A stretch of 64,000 bases of DNA from Usnea hakonensis (GCA_013423325.1 BLJB01000107.1:1-64000); one strand, 5' to 3'. Counted from the first letter of the stretch, positions 1 to 11,550 are shown. Numbers and translations: made by a program. The notes: a model not told the origin generated them from the sequence alone.

Positions 1-29
1 GCTAAGAAATCGACACATGTACTTAGTCA

Positions 30-32
<3 letters not shown>

Positions 33-67
<35 letters not shown>
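33..67. repeat. (TC)n microsatellite
   Basis: About 17 uninterrupted TC dinucleotides at the left edge of the window. Simple-sequence repeat; no function is implied. Confidence 0.95.
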
Positions 68-68
<1 letters not shown>

Positions 69-595
69 ACGATTTATGAATTTATTGAATCAGAGCAGTC
101 AGATACACTTTTGACACAACTTGAGACTTGAATACTAATTATCAAAGAGAACGTTCTTCTCGTCTTGCATTAGATCCCACAAGGGTGGTAAGACTATGCA
201 TACTGAACCAATCGGAAAGATGGGGAGTTTATCAGCTGAAGTGCATGATGCAGCTAATGTTTTCATTTCTGATTCGGCTTTTCTCGATTCATAGCGTGGA
301 AGATGAAGTTTCATCCGTGTGAGTAGGCCGCGGTAGATCAGTCATCCTGAGGAAGAAAAATCAGACGTCTTGGCCAGCGTCACAGCCGACTGTCCCTAAG
401 AGACGTCGAGTCATGTATTTTCGACCAATTAGGAAGGTAGAAGTCTTGCCGATCTATTTGCAGGACGGGCTAAACACATTGCATGCATGAATAGCTGGTG
501 GGAGTCCAGAATCTGATCTTGCTAATTTCATAATCTTTATCAACGTCTACTTTGTGCCGTTCAAAGATATATTTGTTAGGATTTAGTTACTTGCC
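68..595. other. Non-coding region upstream of the permease gene
   Basis: No credible gene is seen. Open frames here are short and lack family-like sequence. The last few hundred bases should hold the promoter and leader of the permease that starts at 596, but no distinct element was recognised. Confidence 0.5.
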
Positions 596-2353
596 ATGGA
601 GATTTCCCCTGCGTACGCACCCAAGGTCGATGCGACCGTTCAGGCTATCACGCAAGCAACGGGATCCGACGTATCCGAATCCCATGGTGATCAGCTTGCA
701 GGTTTCACCTACCAGGATAAAGAAGACATGGAACGCATGGGCAAGAAGCAAGAATTGAGGAGAAATTTTGGATCGCTCTCCGCCATCGCTATCACAACAT
801 GCACTATGGGGACCTGGGAATTCCTGTTGACAGCAAATACACAGGGTCTTATTGCGGGTGGTTCAGCAGGTCTCTTCTGGTCGCTTGTGTGGGTATATAT
901 CGGTCAAGCTTTTGTGGTCCTTTCACTCGCGGAGATGGCGTCAATTGCGCCAACGGCAGGAGGACAGTACCATTGGGTTTCGGAGTTTGCACCAAGGAAG
1001 TACCAGAAGGTTTTGAGTTACATGTCTGGGTGGTTGTCAACACTTGCGTGGCAAAGTTTCGTCGCACTTGACTCATTTCTTGTTGGGGATGTGATCCTTG
1101 CAATAATCGCGCTTAATGACCCTTCGTTTGTTTCGCAAAGATGGCAGGCTACCTTACTGATTGTTGCGACTGTCTCAGCTCTGGGCGCCTTCAATTTTCT
1201 TGCTGGGAAGGGGCTGGCGGTTGCGGAAAATGTTTTCTTTGCTCTCCATCTTCTTGCTTTTCTCCCTATAATCATAACGATGTTGGCTATGACCCCAAAC
1301 AAACAGACTGCAAAGGATGTGTTTACCCAGTTCACAGACAATGGAGCTGGTTGGAGCTCGATGGGTCTGGCTGTTATGGTGGGTCAAGTAACATGTATAA
1401 TCGTTACTTTGGGTAGGTTCCATACATACTGGAATTCTAAAACCCTTTCGCTTACTCATGATGCAGGTTCTGACTGTGTCGCTCATCTGTGTATATTGCT
1501 TTAGTCCCGCTACGCCATCTGTGACTGACTCTTAAGGTAGCGGAGGAGATCTCTGACGCCGGATTGATTGTACCTCGAAGCATGGTCTGGAGCTTCTTCC
1601 TCAACATACCCTTGACCTTTGGTCTACTCATTGCTTATCTTTTCTGCATCGGGGATATCTCTGAAGCTTTGTCTTCTCCAACCGGCTACCCATTCATCTA
1701 CGTGTTCCAAAACGCGACCGGCTCAGTGGCAGCCGCTACCGGCCTCACAGCTGTCGTACTGACACTGCTAATCTTCATCAACACAAGCACCTACGCGTCA
1801 ACTTCCCGACAACTCTTTGCTTTCGCCCGAGATAATGGCATGCCATTTTCGTATTGGCTGGCTCACGTATGTACATGCACTTGGTATACACACATACAAG
1901 GAGTAGGTTCCTAAACCGTAATAGGTACACCCAAAATGGCACGTACCGGGCAACTCTATCCTCGTGACCTGTCTTTTTACCGTCGCTATGTCCCTCATCA
2001 ACATCGGCTCCACCGTTGCCTTTGACGTAGTCCTATCTCTCGGTGTCGTTGCGCTCATGGCGACGTACGGTATCTCGATCAGCTGCGTCCTCATGAAACG
2101 CCTCCGGGGAGAACCCTTCCCTCCCGCTCGGTGGTCTTTGGGTAACGCGGGTATCTACGTCAATGCGATTGCGATGGTCTACATCATTTGGGCTTTCTTT
2201 TGGAGCTTCTGGCCAAATGGCTACGAGCCGACCGCGCAGACGTTCAATTGGGCTATGGTTCTCTTTGTAGGTGTGATGGGGATGGCTTGTGTGGAGTACT
2301 TTGTGCATGCCAGAAGATACTATGAGGGGCCGGTGGTGAAAGTTAAAGGGTGA
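596..2353 (+). CDS. APC-family amino-acid/GABA/choline-type permease, 4 exons
   Basis: Integral membrane transporter of the amino acid-polyamine-organocation superfamily, most like fungal GABA permeases and choline transporters of the plasma membrane. The exact substrate cannot be read from sequence. The model has exons 596-1412, 1467-1490, 1541-1866 and 1925-2353 (531 residues), joined by GT-AG introns of 54, 50 and 58 nt. The second exon is only 24 nt; it restores the family signature GSDCVAHLSEEISDAG between two membrane segments. The N-terminus is cytoplasmic and hydrophilic. The first membrane segments start near residue 60 (AITTCTMGTWEFLL), and the typical APC stretch EMASIAPTAGGQYHWV follows. 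About 12 hydrophobic segments are visible, and the length fits the family (about 500-550). The ATG at 596 is the first in frame. Neighbours give no clue to the substrate. Confidence 0.88.
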
Positions 2354-4208
2354 AGAGACAATGTGAGGAGGGTGTGAGGAGAGTGTCAAGAGAATGTAAG
2401 GAGAGTAGAACCGACAAGTCTAAGAATCTTGAAAATACTGCATAGCTAGAAGTTTCTCGGTCTTCATGAAGAGGGTTTTCTCATGAATTAAAAAGAAAAG
2501 TCCAAAATGCCTGTTGTCCTTACTGAAATTTTCAAGCGAAATGATATCTTTTTGCACAAGACGTTGCTAGGAAATCGCACTATTGTTAGTGAGACGTAGA
2601 CGAGCAGCCCAACCGATCGAAGCTAAGCAGGAGTAAAAGACCACGTTTCATACGGATGACTTGTCACTAAGGTATGTGGGAACCGTAAGGTAGTTTTCAC
2701 AGAATAGCCTTTAGTGTCTGATGAAAGGAGACGAGAAGGTGGATCTCAATTTTCCATGGGATAGTTTCCTTGTACTAAATAGACCCTCTCTGCTTAACCT
2801 GAATCTTTCAAGGTGGATTGGTACAATATATGTGCATGAGCGGCTTTGCGGTAAAATGCTAGATGGTATTTGGCTCGCATGTTATTAATATAATAGTAGT
2901 ACAAGATGGGGAATGGGACGCAGGGACCGGAGATGCTTAGTGGTCGTCTGGGTTCAGGTGCATAGACTTTCAAGACTGGTGTGTATTAGCCATACCGTTG
3001 GCAAAGTTGATATCTAGGGAGATCTTCCTTCTATTTGTGAAGAGTTGACGGTCGGGGTCGGAGAAAAGAAGCCTACCTTAGTATCACGAGATAATTCCAA
3101 AACGGTTTCTAGACCGGGCATGTACTTTTGTAGCTCAATTCCTGTACAGCAGCTCCTATCTCTGCTTCACTTTGATCTTTTTAAAATCATAGCGGACTCC
3201 ATCGCTAGAGATCCTGTCGTTCCAACAATCTCGTCTCCAAGCCGTGTACAATACCGACCCCTTTCCCCATCGCATTCGCCCGAATCCTGATTCAAGTCGA
3301 TTATCTCAATTTTTAAATTAGACTGTTAGTCTATTTAATAACATAGTAAGGGTAGTATGCTTAGAGACTTCTGTGGCTTCATATATAGTACGGAGTACTA
3401 TAAGGGGCCTAGGACGAAATATGAAGCATGAGAGTGGAGGTGGTGTGGGTATATTGGTGGTGAGGATTGAAGATGACGCAAGGATTGCTCAATGAGCCAG
3501 AAGCGAGCTTTAGGGTCACTCAGCCAGTATTAGTAATATTTTCTCAAGTACAGTCTTGCCTTCGCGACCAAGTAGGGATCAGTGGCTTGTACTGTAGGAA
3601 GAAAGGAACCGTCGCTATGACAATGTTCGTACATCGTGAAGACTGATTAAGTCCATGGGTAGCGCCACGTCAAACGACGCCTGATGATGAATGATCACTT
3701 AGTACTCAACACGGTGAAACTTGTCTTCCTACGACTTGCGGATTCTACCACTCCTTCAGTCTCCTTCTTCATCATTGACTTCGACTTCGACTTCGCTTCA
3801 ACAAAGCCGACCAAGCAATTACATCCTCCCTCACAAAGGCTTTCACCCTGTATTCTTGTGGCTAGAGGACATCTAGTGCCTGACTCCGACCGGATTTAGC
3901 CTCAAAGCCTTGCAATCACTTTCCAACCTTTTCATTCACATCCATCTCACTTTTCCATTAGCCACACTACGCTTCTAACACTTGGGCTGGCTCTGTCTTT
4001 TCACAAGCAATCAACATAAAGACACTCTGATTCGTTACACTGTTATTGGGCAGGACGGTAAGACAAACTCGTTCTGGGTCAGGTTCCATCAATTGAGCTA
4101 ACACTGAGTAGCTTCAGGTGAAATACGTCGAAGCGACAAAGCCTACTTCATAATCGCCCCGAAAAGTACTGGACCCACCTCACATTCCGCTGTCATCACC
4201 ATTACAGA
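2354..4208. other. Intergenic, no gene seen
   Basis: About 1.85 kb between the permease and the F-box-like gene. It is AT-richer than its surroundings, with only short open frames (for example 3045-3290 and 3684-3899) that have no family-like sequence or splice context. The 3' part from about 3900 is pyrimidine-rich and may be promoter and leader of the gene at 4209. Confidence 0.6.
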
Positions 4209-5504
4209 ATGGCCACCTTTTCTCAACTTCCCAATGAGATGATCACGGGGATTTGGGAGTGTGTTTTGGAGCCTCGAGACGTCGAAAGCTTTGCTTTGGT
4301 ATCGAAACGCATCTACGCCATAGGCGCACCCTTTATGGACGAGCACAATAAGCTGAAGAGAAAGTACTCATTCTGGTATACAGTGCTCCACCAGGGGTTC
4401 CTCAAGAAGATCCTCCAATGGCCACGTGTCGCTCTTTACATCACTAATCTCTCTATTGGACGATATTGTGGATGGAGGGGACCATGTAACGATGATATGA
4501 AATTTTTCATCGAGATGATCCGTAGAGCCGACTTAGTGCCACCAAACGAAGTTGAAGATTGGATCACAGCAGTGAAGGAAGGGAGTGAAGATGCAATCAT
4601 GGCACTCCTGCTCTTAATTCTTCCTAACCTCTGCACAATGACATTGAGAGTACACTCACATTTCGATCGTCATTTCACGCAGACCTTCAAGCGTATATCC
4701 GAGACAAAGAACAGCCCCTTTCTTACGCGCCTTACAAGTGTGAATGTGAAAAATCACCTCACATTCGTAAATCAGGTCACGAACTGGGAAATACTGAGTA
4801 TATCTACTACTTTACCCTCGGTGCAATCTATACATGTCGCACGCATAGCTCCTATCGATATCAGAGGTCTGATCAAACGAACGCGATGCTTTAAACCTGG
4901 CAGTTCTACTATCAAGGAACTAGCATTCGCTGAAAGTAGTATTTGCCCAAAGTCAATGTTCCAATTATTTAAAAGTATCAAAGGGTTGAAGAAATTCACT
5001 TACTCGGATCCGGATGAGAGAGCTCAACCTTTCGAGCCATTCTGGATGGGAGAAGCTTTAGTAGCCTATGGAAAACACTCCCTTGAGTTCCTCAAAATTA
5101 CAGCGGAACAGACCAAAGGCGTCGGAACCCTAGGATCTTTTCGAAGATGCACAAAGTTGCGAGAACTGGAGACTGAGGTCCACCTGCTTGTGGAGAAGGA
5201 TCGTTTGCATACATTTGCAGTTCTCCTCCCGGGTTCGATCGAAAAAGTCCACCTGTATACTGGCAATTACAGTCGCTGTGATAGCGTACTACGAATCATT
5301 GAAGCCTTTGAAAGAGCGAAGTCGCAGCTACTTCCCAACGTAAGGGTGCTCACGCTTAGCTTGAAGCCCGGGGTAAGATTGTCACAGGAGGACAAGGAGT
5401 TGATCAAAACTTCGGAAAAGGAGTGTTGGGATCTTGGGATCGAGCTTTTGGTCATGCACAGGGAAAATAACCGAAAAGTTACAGCACTGGTACCAGCGCC
5501 ATAG
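4209..5504 (+). CDS. F-box-like protein
   Basis: Single-exon gene for a 431-residue protein. Residues about 6-42 (LPNEMITGIWECVLEPRDVE and the following SFALVSKRIYA) have the F-box pattern: a leading LP, a hydrophobic helix, then a V-x-K/R pattern. The rest is leucine-rich and irregular, with alternating helices, as in fungal F-box proteins with degenerate leucine-rich repeats. F-box proteins usually bind Skp1 and recruit substrates to SCF ubiquitin ligases. That role is inferred from the motif, and no substrate can be predicted. The ATG at 4209 begins directly before the F-box, which supports this start. Large lineage-specific families of such proteins are common in Pezizomycotina. Confidence 0.72.
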   Translation: MATFSQLPNEMITGIWECVLEPRDVESFALVSKRIYAIGAPFMDEHNKLKRKYSFWYTVLHQGFLKKILQWPRVALYITNLSIGRYCGWRGPCNDDMKFFIEMIRRADLVPPNEVEDWITAVKEGSEDAIMALLLLILPNLCTMTLRVHSHFDRHFTQTFKRISETKNSPFLTRLTSVNVKNHLTFVNQVTNWEILSISTTLPSVQSIHVARIAPIDIRGLIKRTRCFKPGSSTIKELAFAESSICPKSMFQLFKSIKGLKKFTYSDPDERAQPFEPFWMGEALVAYGKHSLEFLKITAEQTKGVGTLGSFRRCTKLRELETEVHLLVEKDRLHTFAVLLPGSIEKVHLYTGNYSRCDSVLRIIEAFERAKSQLLPNVRVLTLSLKPGVRLSQEDKELIKTSEKECWDLGIELLVMHRENNRKVTALVPAP

Positions 5505-6308
5505 GAGTGGAATCTCAGGAAAATATCGCAGTATTCGCGGTGAAACTTGAGCTTTCATAACGTAATGGGGCTGTCTCGAGGATGACGGGGGAAGATGGCA
5601 GACAAACAGCGACTTTGGCAAGATGTAACTGAACGCAATAGAATCAGAAGCGTCAGCAATTCAGAATCTCGAGCTAGCCTAAACTTTGATTCTCTTAACA
5701 ATATCTATCTCATAGCTATCATGTGACCTACACTCCCGCAATGCTCGGTCGGAGCCACTTTCTCATCCCACGCAGCGGCCGATCAAACTTAATAACCCAA
5801 CTCCAAAAGCCCAACCTCTATGTATAAGCCCAAGCCTTCAATGAACAAGCAGCCAACCCACCAAAGTAAAATCACCATGTTTTATGACGATCGGACGCCA
5901 CTATTGTCCTTGCGTAAGCGGTTCCGTCCACATCTATCTGTAAGCATCTACTTTACGGTCGGCAGGGGCCTTTTTCGCGAGAACACGAGTGATCAACCAG
6001 AAGCGACTGATACAGTAATGAATATTGGAACTGAGTTAGTTGGGTTCTTTCGCTGGAATTGAACCATGTCTATTCGGTCTCGAGGCTCTATTCGATAAAT
6101 CAAAAATCTAGCTAGCTGCCCTAGAATGGTGCCTAAGGTTTTGTGGCAGCCACACTAAATGAAAAGATACCTTACTGATCCGAAGCGAGCGGTGCGGTCT
6201 TAATGTACGCTCCCAAGATAAGACGGTCTACGGGCTCAACTTGCAGAAATGTTCACTATATAAAATGCTCCCCCTCTATTACTGAGTCCTAGAAAAGGAT
6301 TAGACGTT
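5505..6308. other. Intergenic, no gene seen
   Basis: About 800 bp between convergently ending genes (F-box-like on plus, unknown 752-residue protein on minus). No coding, RNA or repeat feature stood out. Confidence 0.6.
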
Positions 6309-8567
6309 TCACAATATAATGAACGATCTCCCAGGCCTAGCTGCAACCTGGTCAATCGCACAAGAAAAGCAACAGTCATCCCCTCGAAGAAGGATGAGAG
6401 CGTTATAAGCTTCCTCTTCGTACTTGTCACCACACAGCATGGCCACCTGACAAAGTGCTCTCCATCTCCCGGCTGGATGACGGGCTGTCAAGCAGACGGT
6501 CACTTTAGGATACGACTCCTCATATCCTCCCGAGCAGATGTTACTCATGGTCATACAGCCAGGTGGCAAGCGCAGTTTTTGATCGAAATCGACCGGATGG
6601 TCACAAGGATCTGATTTAATACTTCTCCAGACTGCTCTGTGCATCTTACGAAACCCAAAATGCGTGATGTCGTCTCGCTCCAAAATTCTGTTTTCCAAAC
6701 GACGCTGCTGTACCGGAAGAGTGCACATGAATAAATGCTTGTATTCTCCACAACGTGGTCGACCGAATTCTACGTCGTCGGTGCAACGAAGGGTAGCCCA
6801 TTCTCCGGCTCTTTCAACGGGTTCCCAATTCTGCGACATATCGGTTGAAGCTCCGACAGGGCCATCCAAAATTCCTCGTCTGTATACTCCATTACGGTGA
6901 GGTACTCCTCTGGTGATTGTGATTCTCCCAGCGGCTATTGAATAAGGGTCATCGACTCCAATCGTACCAACGTAGGCACTCCAGCCTCGTCCACTGACCA
7001 AGGCATGCAAGGAAGGCTCCGCGGCTGGATCATTTGGGTCGTGACGTTTGCTTCCTTCCCCGGTCAGAAGATGCGAGAAGACGTTCAACCAGCAGCCTTC
7101 CTCAACCAAGAGCTTCGCGCGACCGTCCCAAACTGAGATCTGCTTGAGCAGGGCATGAGAAACGAGGTTTGCTTGCTGATCCTCAAGCGGCATCCGCGCG
7201 CAGTTTTGAAGATCGTACACATGTGCAAAAGCCATTAGATGCAGGCTGATTCGATTCACAGCATGTCTGAAATGCCTCCAGAGCTTGCGTTTCAATTCGA
7301 CGGACATATCTTTCATCAACGTTTCCAGTGATACTGGTGGAGCCATATTTTCGTCAAGGGGCTTGAACAGGTAATCTTTCTGAAACGCTAACATATCTTT
7401 TTCGCGTAGCCCAGGCGCTTCGAAAAGTAGACGTGCTGCCTCAAGCAGCCGATATCTTGGCACGATCCAAGGAACACCATCTTTGTCGTGAACACCTGTG
7501 CTGAAACGATCTACCACGAGATTGTCACAAAGTATTGCTGCGACAGACCCAGTGAGTTTCAACAGATCTTCAGTCACAGCCAGCCGCATATCTTCTGTGG
7601 CTAATGGGAATCTCGCAGCACAGATTTCTTCAAATGTCAATTTGGCAAAGCCTTTCGCTGGCCACTTGAGGTATATTGATGGATACAGATCTTCCCATGG
7701 CTCTGGAACAATGCGAAAAAGCTCTTCTCCCGAGGAATCGAGTAATGAAAAGTATGACTGCAACTTGATCGTGGGATCGAGTACTTCGATGAGCACTTGT
7801 TCGGAACCACCACCGAATCGCTTCTCTCTTCGATCTCCAGATCGTATTAAGACTGTCAAATCAAGAACAGTGTGTGCCCACACAACCAGAGAAGAAAAGC
7901 CACTGCAGCATTTAATGTATATCATCCTATTTTTTGGTAAGCTTTGGACTATTGGAAACATGTCCATGAGACCTTGGAGAAGAACTGTAGGAGGAGGTCT
8001 CATAGCAGTGGTCACGTTGATCCCAGGCAAGACATGCGCAACTGCAATTAGATGTCTGCTCCAATCGAAAGAAGAAGTTTGTTCGTGTACTGCCACTAGG
8101 ACACCGGATATGCCTTCTTGATTCGGTACTGCTTTGATGTTGTCCTCTTCGGTGGCACCATCCAGACGCTTCTGTAAGGCATTACTGATTCCTTGAGCCA
8201 GAAAAGCATTCGGGGCCACCCAAGTCAGCAGGGATAACTGTATGACAGTGGACAAGTGTTGAGTTTCTTTTAATGCACGCTGCGCCGTAGGTCCGAGTCC
8301 CCCCGCAAGACTTATGCCGGCGCATAGATGCTGTAGAGGGGTCCCTTCTTCCTTGATGACAGTGGTAAAGGATCGTTCAAAATGGGTCGAGATTCTACTG
8401 CGACCGAACACATCGGCTAGATCCTCTTCGATGATTATGTTTGAGCCAGAATTCTGTAGATTCCTCGCAAGGCTCATGACCTTTTGATAAGTCTTATTAG
8501 CGAGGAGACCGAGAGGCAGAACTCGTGTGACTTCCAAAGAGAGGGCAAATTGACTGCTGATAGGCAT
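6309..8567 (-). CDS. Conserved-looking fungal protein of unknown function, 752 aa
   Basis: Uninterrupted 752-codon frame on the minus strand, far too long to be chance, starting at an ATG (8565-8567). I do not recognise a named domain. The N-terminal third is moderately hydrophobic and rich in Ala/Leu (for example ISLAGGLGPTAQRALKETQ and LLTWVAPNAFLAQ) but shows no clear transmembrane helix or signal peptide. The C-terminal part is richer in cysteine, with several Cys between about residues 620 and 752 (CTDDVEFGRPRCGEYKHLFM; final DDCCFSC). A cytoplasmic protein seems most likely. A cytosine-rich tract lies about 190 bp upstream in its promoter region. It could be one of the lineage-specific proteins of fungal accessory regions. 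Function is unassigned. Confidence 0.7.
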   Translation of the reverse strand: MPISSQFALSLEVTRVLPLGLLANKTYQKVMSLARNLQNSGSNIIIEEDLADVFGRSRISTHFERSFTTVIKEEGTPLQHLCAGISLAGGLGPTAQRALKETQHLSTVIQLSLLTWVAPNAFLAQGISNALQKRLDGATEEDNIKAVPNQEGISGVLVAVHEQTSSFDWSRHLIAVAHVLPGINVTTAMRPPPTVLLQGLMDMFPIVQSLPKNRMIYIKCCSGFSSLVVWAHTVLDLTVLIRSGDRREKRFGGGSEQVLIEVLDPTIKLQSYFSLLDSSGEELFRIVPEPWEDLYPSIYLKWPAKGFAKLTFEEICAARFPLATEDMRLAVTEDLLKLTGSVAAILCDNLVVDRFSTGVHDKDGVPWIVPRYRLLEAARLLFEAPGLREKDMLAFQKDYLFKPLDENMAPPVSLETLMKDMSVELKRKLWRHFRHAVNRISLHLMAFAHVYDLQNCARMPLEDQQANLVSHALLKQISVWDGRAKLLVEEGCWLNVFSHLLTGEGSKRHDPNDPAAEPSLHALVSGRGWSAYVGTIGVDDPYSIAAGRITITRGVPHRNGVYRRGILDGPVGASTDMSQNWEPVERAGEWATLRCTDDVEFGRPRCGEYKHLFMCTLPVQQRRLENRILERDDITHFGFRKMHRAVWRSIKSDPCDHPVDFDQKLRLPPGCMTMSNICSGGYEESYPKVTVCLTARHPAGRWRALCQVAMLCGDKYEEEAYNALILLRGDDCCFSCAIDQVAARPGRSFIIL

Positions 8568-9299
8568 TTTGAGAACAATGGTCTACTAAGAACGAAGTCC
8601 TCAAGGTCGACAGTGCGTAGGTAAAAATTGAGACGTGAGTCTTTATGATCGACGGCGGAGCTGATTGAGCATTACGCGGGATTTACCAGCTGTGCCCGGA
8701 TACGCCCTGCTTGCATGGATAAAACGCGGCCACAGTGCCCGAAGATTACCATACCTCTCTTGCTCCCCCCCCCTCTTGCTCCCCCCCCTCCTCCTCCCCA
8801 CCTGAACTTTTATTTGAAGACTATTTGCGATTAAAGACGATGGTTAGGTAAGTAAGCTGAGAGAACTACGCTTCCCAACTTCGACTTAATCTGTGACAGT
8901 CCCGGCACTGAAGAACCGTTCCCGCGCGCTACTAAACGACATCGATACTAATAGGCAACAGGCTTCACAATAATTTGTCGCGGGGGTTGTGGGGAAAGAA
9001 GGGTTTAAGGCATCAACGTATCTAAGGTGGTAATTATACCTCAGGTAAAGGTTTATAAATAAAAGGCTCGCGGGCCGTGCCATTGTCAGCGAGCTGCATT
9101 TGTAATCTGAGAGGAATTTCGCTCTTTGCTTTGGCATGCCATGCTTCGGGATTATTTACTGCCCGCTGGCTTATTTTTCTTCATTTATAATCCCTCCATC
9201 ACTCTACACCAAAACTCGACATCTTTCTCGATATCCGTTCAAATAAAGCCCATATTTCTATATACATATTCATCATCGCCATTGGAAACCAGTCTCAAC
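8568..9299. other. Divergent intergenic region (unknown gene / GST gene)
   Basis: Promoter-containing space between a minus-strand and a plus-strand gene. It holds the C-rich repeat listed separately. The open frame at 8886-9137 on the minus strand has no family-like sequence and was not called. Confidence 0.5.
8757..8799. repeat. Cytosine-rich imperfect tandem repeat
   Basis: Two copies of TCTTGCT followed by runs of 9 and 8 C, then CTCCTCC-type sequence. The G-rich complement is on the coding strand of the 752-residue gene, about 190 bp upstream of its ATG. It could be a pyrimidine-tract promoter element or simply low complexity. Confidence 0.8.
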
Positions 9300-10435
9300 A
9301 TGTCCGAAAAAGTCCGCAACATCCCCACCCCCCCTCCACATAGCAGAAACCTCCCGCTGACCCCTCCAGGCCCCCATTCACAAACACGCCGACCCAGACG
9401 GCCAATTCCGCCGCAAACCCTCCCAATTCCGCTCCACCATCTCCTCCTCCCCCTCCTCCCCCTTTCCCCCCGAAAAAGACCGCTACGCCCTCTACCTCAA
9501 CCTCGGCTGCCCCTGGGCTCACCGCACCAACCTCGTCCGCTCCCTCAAGGGCCTCGACCCCATCATTCAGCTTGTCGTCTGCGACTTCGAACTCACGAAG
9601 GAAGGATGGCTTTTCACGGGGCGCAATGGCTCGGACGCCAAGGATCCGCTGTACGGCTTCACGCGGATTCAGGACTTGTATAAGAAGGCGGATCCGGGTT
9701 ATGAGGGGAGGTTTACGGTGCCGGTGTTGTGGGATAAGAAGACGGAGACGATTGTCAATAATGAGAGTGCGGAGATTATGAGGATGTTTTATGAGGAGTT
9801 TGATGGCTTGTTGCCGGAGCATTTGCGCGAGGCGGGGAGGGCGGGGGGTGGGTTCTATCCGGAGAGGTTGAGGGCCCAGATTGACGAGATGAATGAGTGG
9901 GTTTACAGCACTGTTAATAACGGGGTGTACAAGACGGGCTTCGCGACGACGCAGGAGGCGTACGAGGCGAGTCTGTACCCGCTGTTTGAGTCTTTGGATC
10001 GCTTGGAGAGGCATTTGGGGGAGCCGGGGCATCAGCCGTACTTGTTTGGGGAGCATGTTACCGAGGCGGATGTCAGGTTGTATACGACGTTGATTAGGTT
10101 CGATGTCGCGTACTACAATATCTTCATGTGCAATTTGAAGATGATAAGGTATGATTATCCGAGGTTGAGTCGGTGGTTGAGGAATCTTTATTGGGATGGG
10201 GGGAAGATGGTTAATGGGCGTGCGTTTAAGGATACGGTGGACTTTTGGACGGTGAGTGGTTTTTCTTGGGGGATATGCTGGGTTGAGGAGAGATTGCTGA
10301 CTGGTTGTGTAGTATAAGTATGGATACTTGAGAGCAAAGGGGAGAGCTGGGTTGGATGAGAGACTCGTTATTCCGAAAGGGCCGGTGCCGGATATTCAAC
10401 CGCTGGACGATGATCATGTCACCAATGGGCATTAG
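9300..10435 (+). CDS. Omega/xi-type glutathione transferase (glutathionyl-hydroquinone reductase-like), 3 exons
   Basis: Cysteine-type glutathione transferase of the ECM4/GTO and PcpF-like group. Such enzymes reduce glutathionyl-hydroquinones and related conjugates in cytosol or mitochondria. Model: exons 9300-9311, 9370-10251 and 10313-10435, 338 residues. The catalytic cysteine is in LNLGCPWAHRTN (Cys about 51), where CPWA is diagnostic. The N-terminal thioredoxin-fold half (NNESAEIMRMF) and the C-terminal helical half (PYLFGEHVTEADVRLYTTLI, YDYPRLSRWLRNLYWD) are both complete. Intron 2 has a good GTGAGT donor. Intron 1 is needed because an in-frame stop precedes residue 5; its acceptor has a good CTGAC branch point, but the donor GTCCGC is weak, so the first four residues are tentative. 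The third-base C and G bias is strong. Confidence 0.88.
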
Positions 10436-10627
10436 ACAGCAAGGGATGGAAACACCAGGCATGTAGCCAAAGCCTACACCAAGCAGGTGCAAGTAGACCG
10501 TCTGGGCTAAATTCAAACATGAACGAGATCTTGGGGAAGCTGGCACTGACATATCATCTCTGTGGTTAAGCTAGGCTTGACTGGTGCAAATATCTCTCCG
10601 GGACTCCCAGCACATGCAGTCCACGAC

Positions 10628-11308
10628 TCAAAACTCCCTATACCCCTTCCCCCCGGACACCATCTCCTCCCCCATCTTCCTATGCTCCTCTCCCGGCTTC
10701 ACCCACGCCCGCGTCGCATCCCGCACCTCTCCCTCCCCAAATTTCCCCCTACAGTACTCCACAACGCCCTTGATCTCCCTCAAACTCTCCTCCTCCAACC
10801 CCCCCTTATCACCATCCCTCCTCTTCACCAATCCCTCCACCTTCCCAATAAACTCCCTAGCCTCTTCCAGCCCCCCACCACCCCACACTTCCTTGAAGAC
10901 ATCACTCTCCCCAACATTCCCATACCAAGCTCTCGCGTTATCGTAATCCCCTTCGATCCGGTGTAGTATTCCGTGTAAGAACATCCCCTCGTAGGCGGGC
11001 GGCGCTTGCATGTGTCGGACTAAGAAATGCGCGGAGGGGAGGTCGTTGTTGAGGATGTGGAGGGCGGCTTCGAGGGTGGGGTGGAGGGATAGGTTGGAGA
11101 TTTGTGCGGTGAGGGAGGGGGAGGTGGGTTTGGGGGGAGGGGTGAGAGGCGGTGGGAGGGTGAGGATGTGTGTGTAGAGGGCGGAGAATGTGGCGTGCGT
11201 GGTGGAAGGGGTGGGAGCGGCCATGGTTGGTGGAGAGGAGTGCGGGGGTGGTGAGAACGAGGTGTGGGAGCCAGTTGAAAAGGACTTGGGTTTCGTAGAC
11301 GTCATCAT
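10628..11308 (-). CDS. Small conserved-type fungal protein of unknown function
   Basis: Single-exon frame of 226 codons starting at ATG 11306-11308. A second in-frame ATG at 11222-11224 (residue 29, MAAPTPST) follows a Ser/Pro-rich stretch and may be the true start, giving 198 residues. The middle reads as a compact helical domain (HPTLEAALHILNNDLPSAHF, then AYEGMFLHGILHRIEGDYDN and ARAWYGNV), resembling a single TPR-like helical repeat pair. I recognise no named family. The 3' end faces the 3' end of the glutathione transferase gene, 192 bp away. Sequence character and length support a real gene; function is unassigned. Confidence 0.66.
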   Translation of the reverse strand: MMTSTKPKSFSTGSHTSFSPPPHSSPPTMAAPTPSTTHATFSALYTHILTLPPPLTPPPKPTSPSLTAQISNLSLHPTLEAALHILNNDLPSAHFLVRHMQAPPAYEGMFLHGILHRIEGDYDNARAWYGNVGESDVFKEVWGGGGLEEAREFIGKVEGLVKRRDGDKGGLEEESLREIKGVVEYCRGKFGEGEVRDATRAWVKPGEEHRKMGEEMVSGGKGYREF

Positions 11309-11550
11309 TTCAGCCGCTTCGAACCCTTTTTCTATTTGTTCATTTCAACGCCCAAATACTGATTCTGTACTTTGTGGCATACTCTCCGCGAGGGGCCTAT
11401 GGCATGCGGTAAGCTTATATTCGAAGATCCTTGGGTCTTCCGCAAACTTTCTGACCCCGCCAAAACACTCACCCCGGCAGTCCCCCTCTTCCTTCCCTCC
11501 CTCCCTCAAAAAATGTTATATGTGCCAGGAATGTCGATTCTGTGCCATTT

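Noticed and set aside
2600..2660. Stretch with a vague resemblance to a structured small RNA
   Set aside because: It did not match 5S rRNA or a tRNA cloverleaf on inspection.
9126..9683. Proline/arginine-rich plus-strand frame overlapping the glutathione transferase
   Set aside because: It is a shifted frame over the true transferase exon, which carries the CPWA active site.
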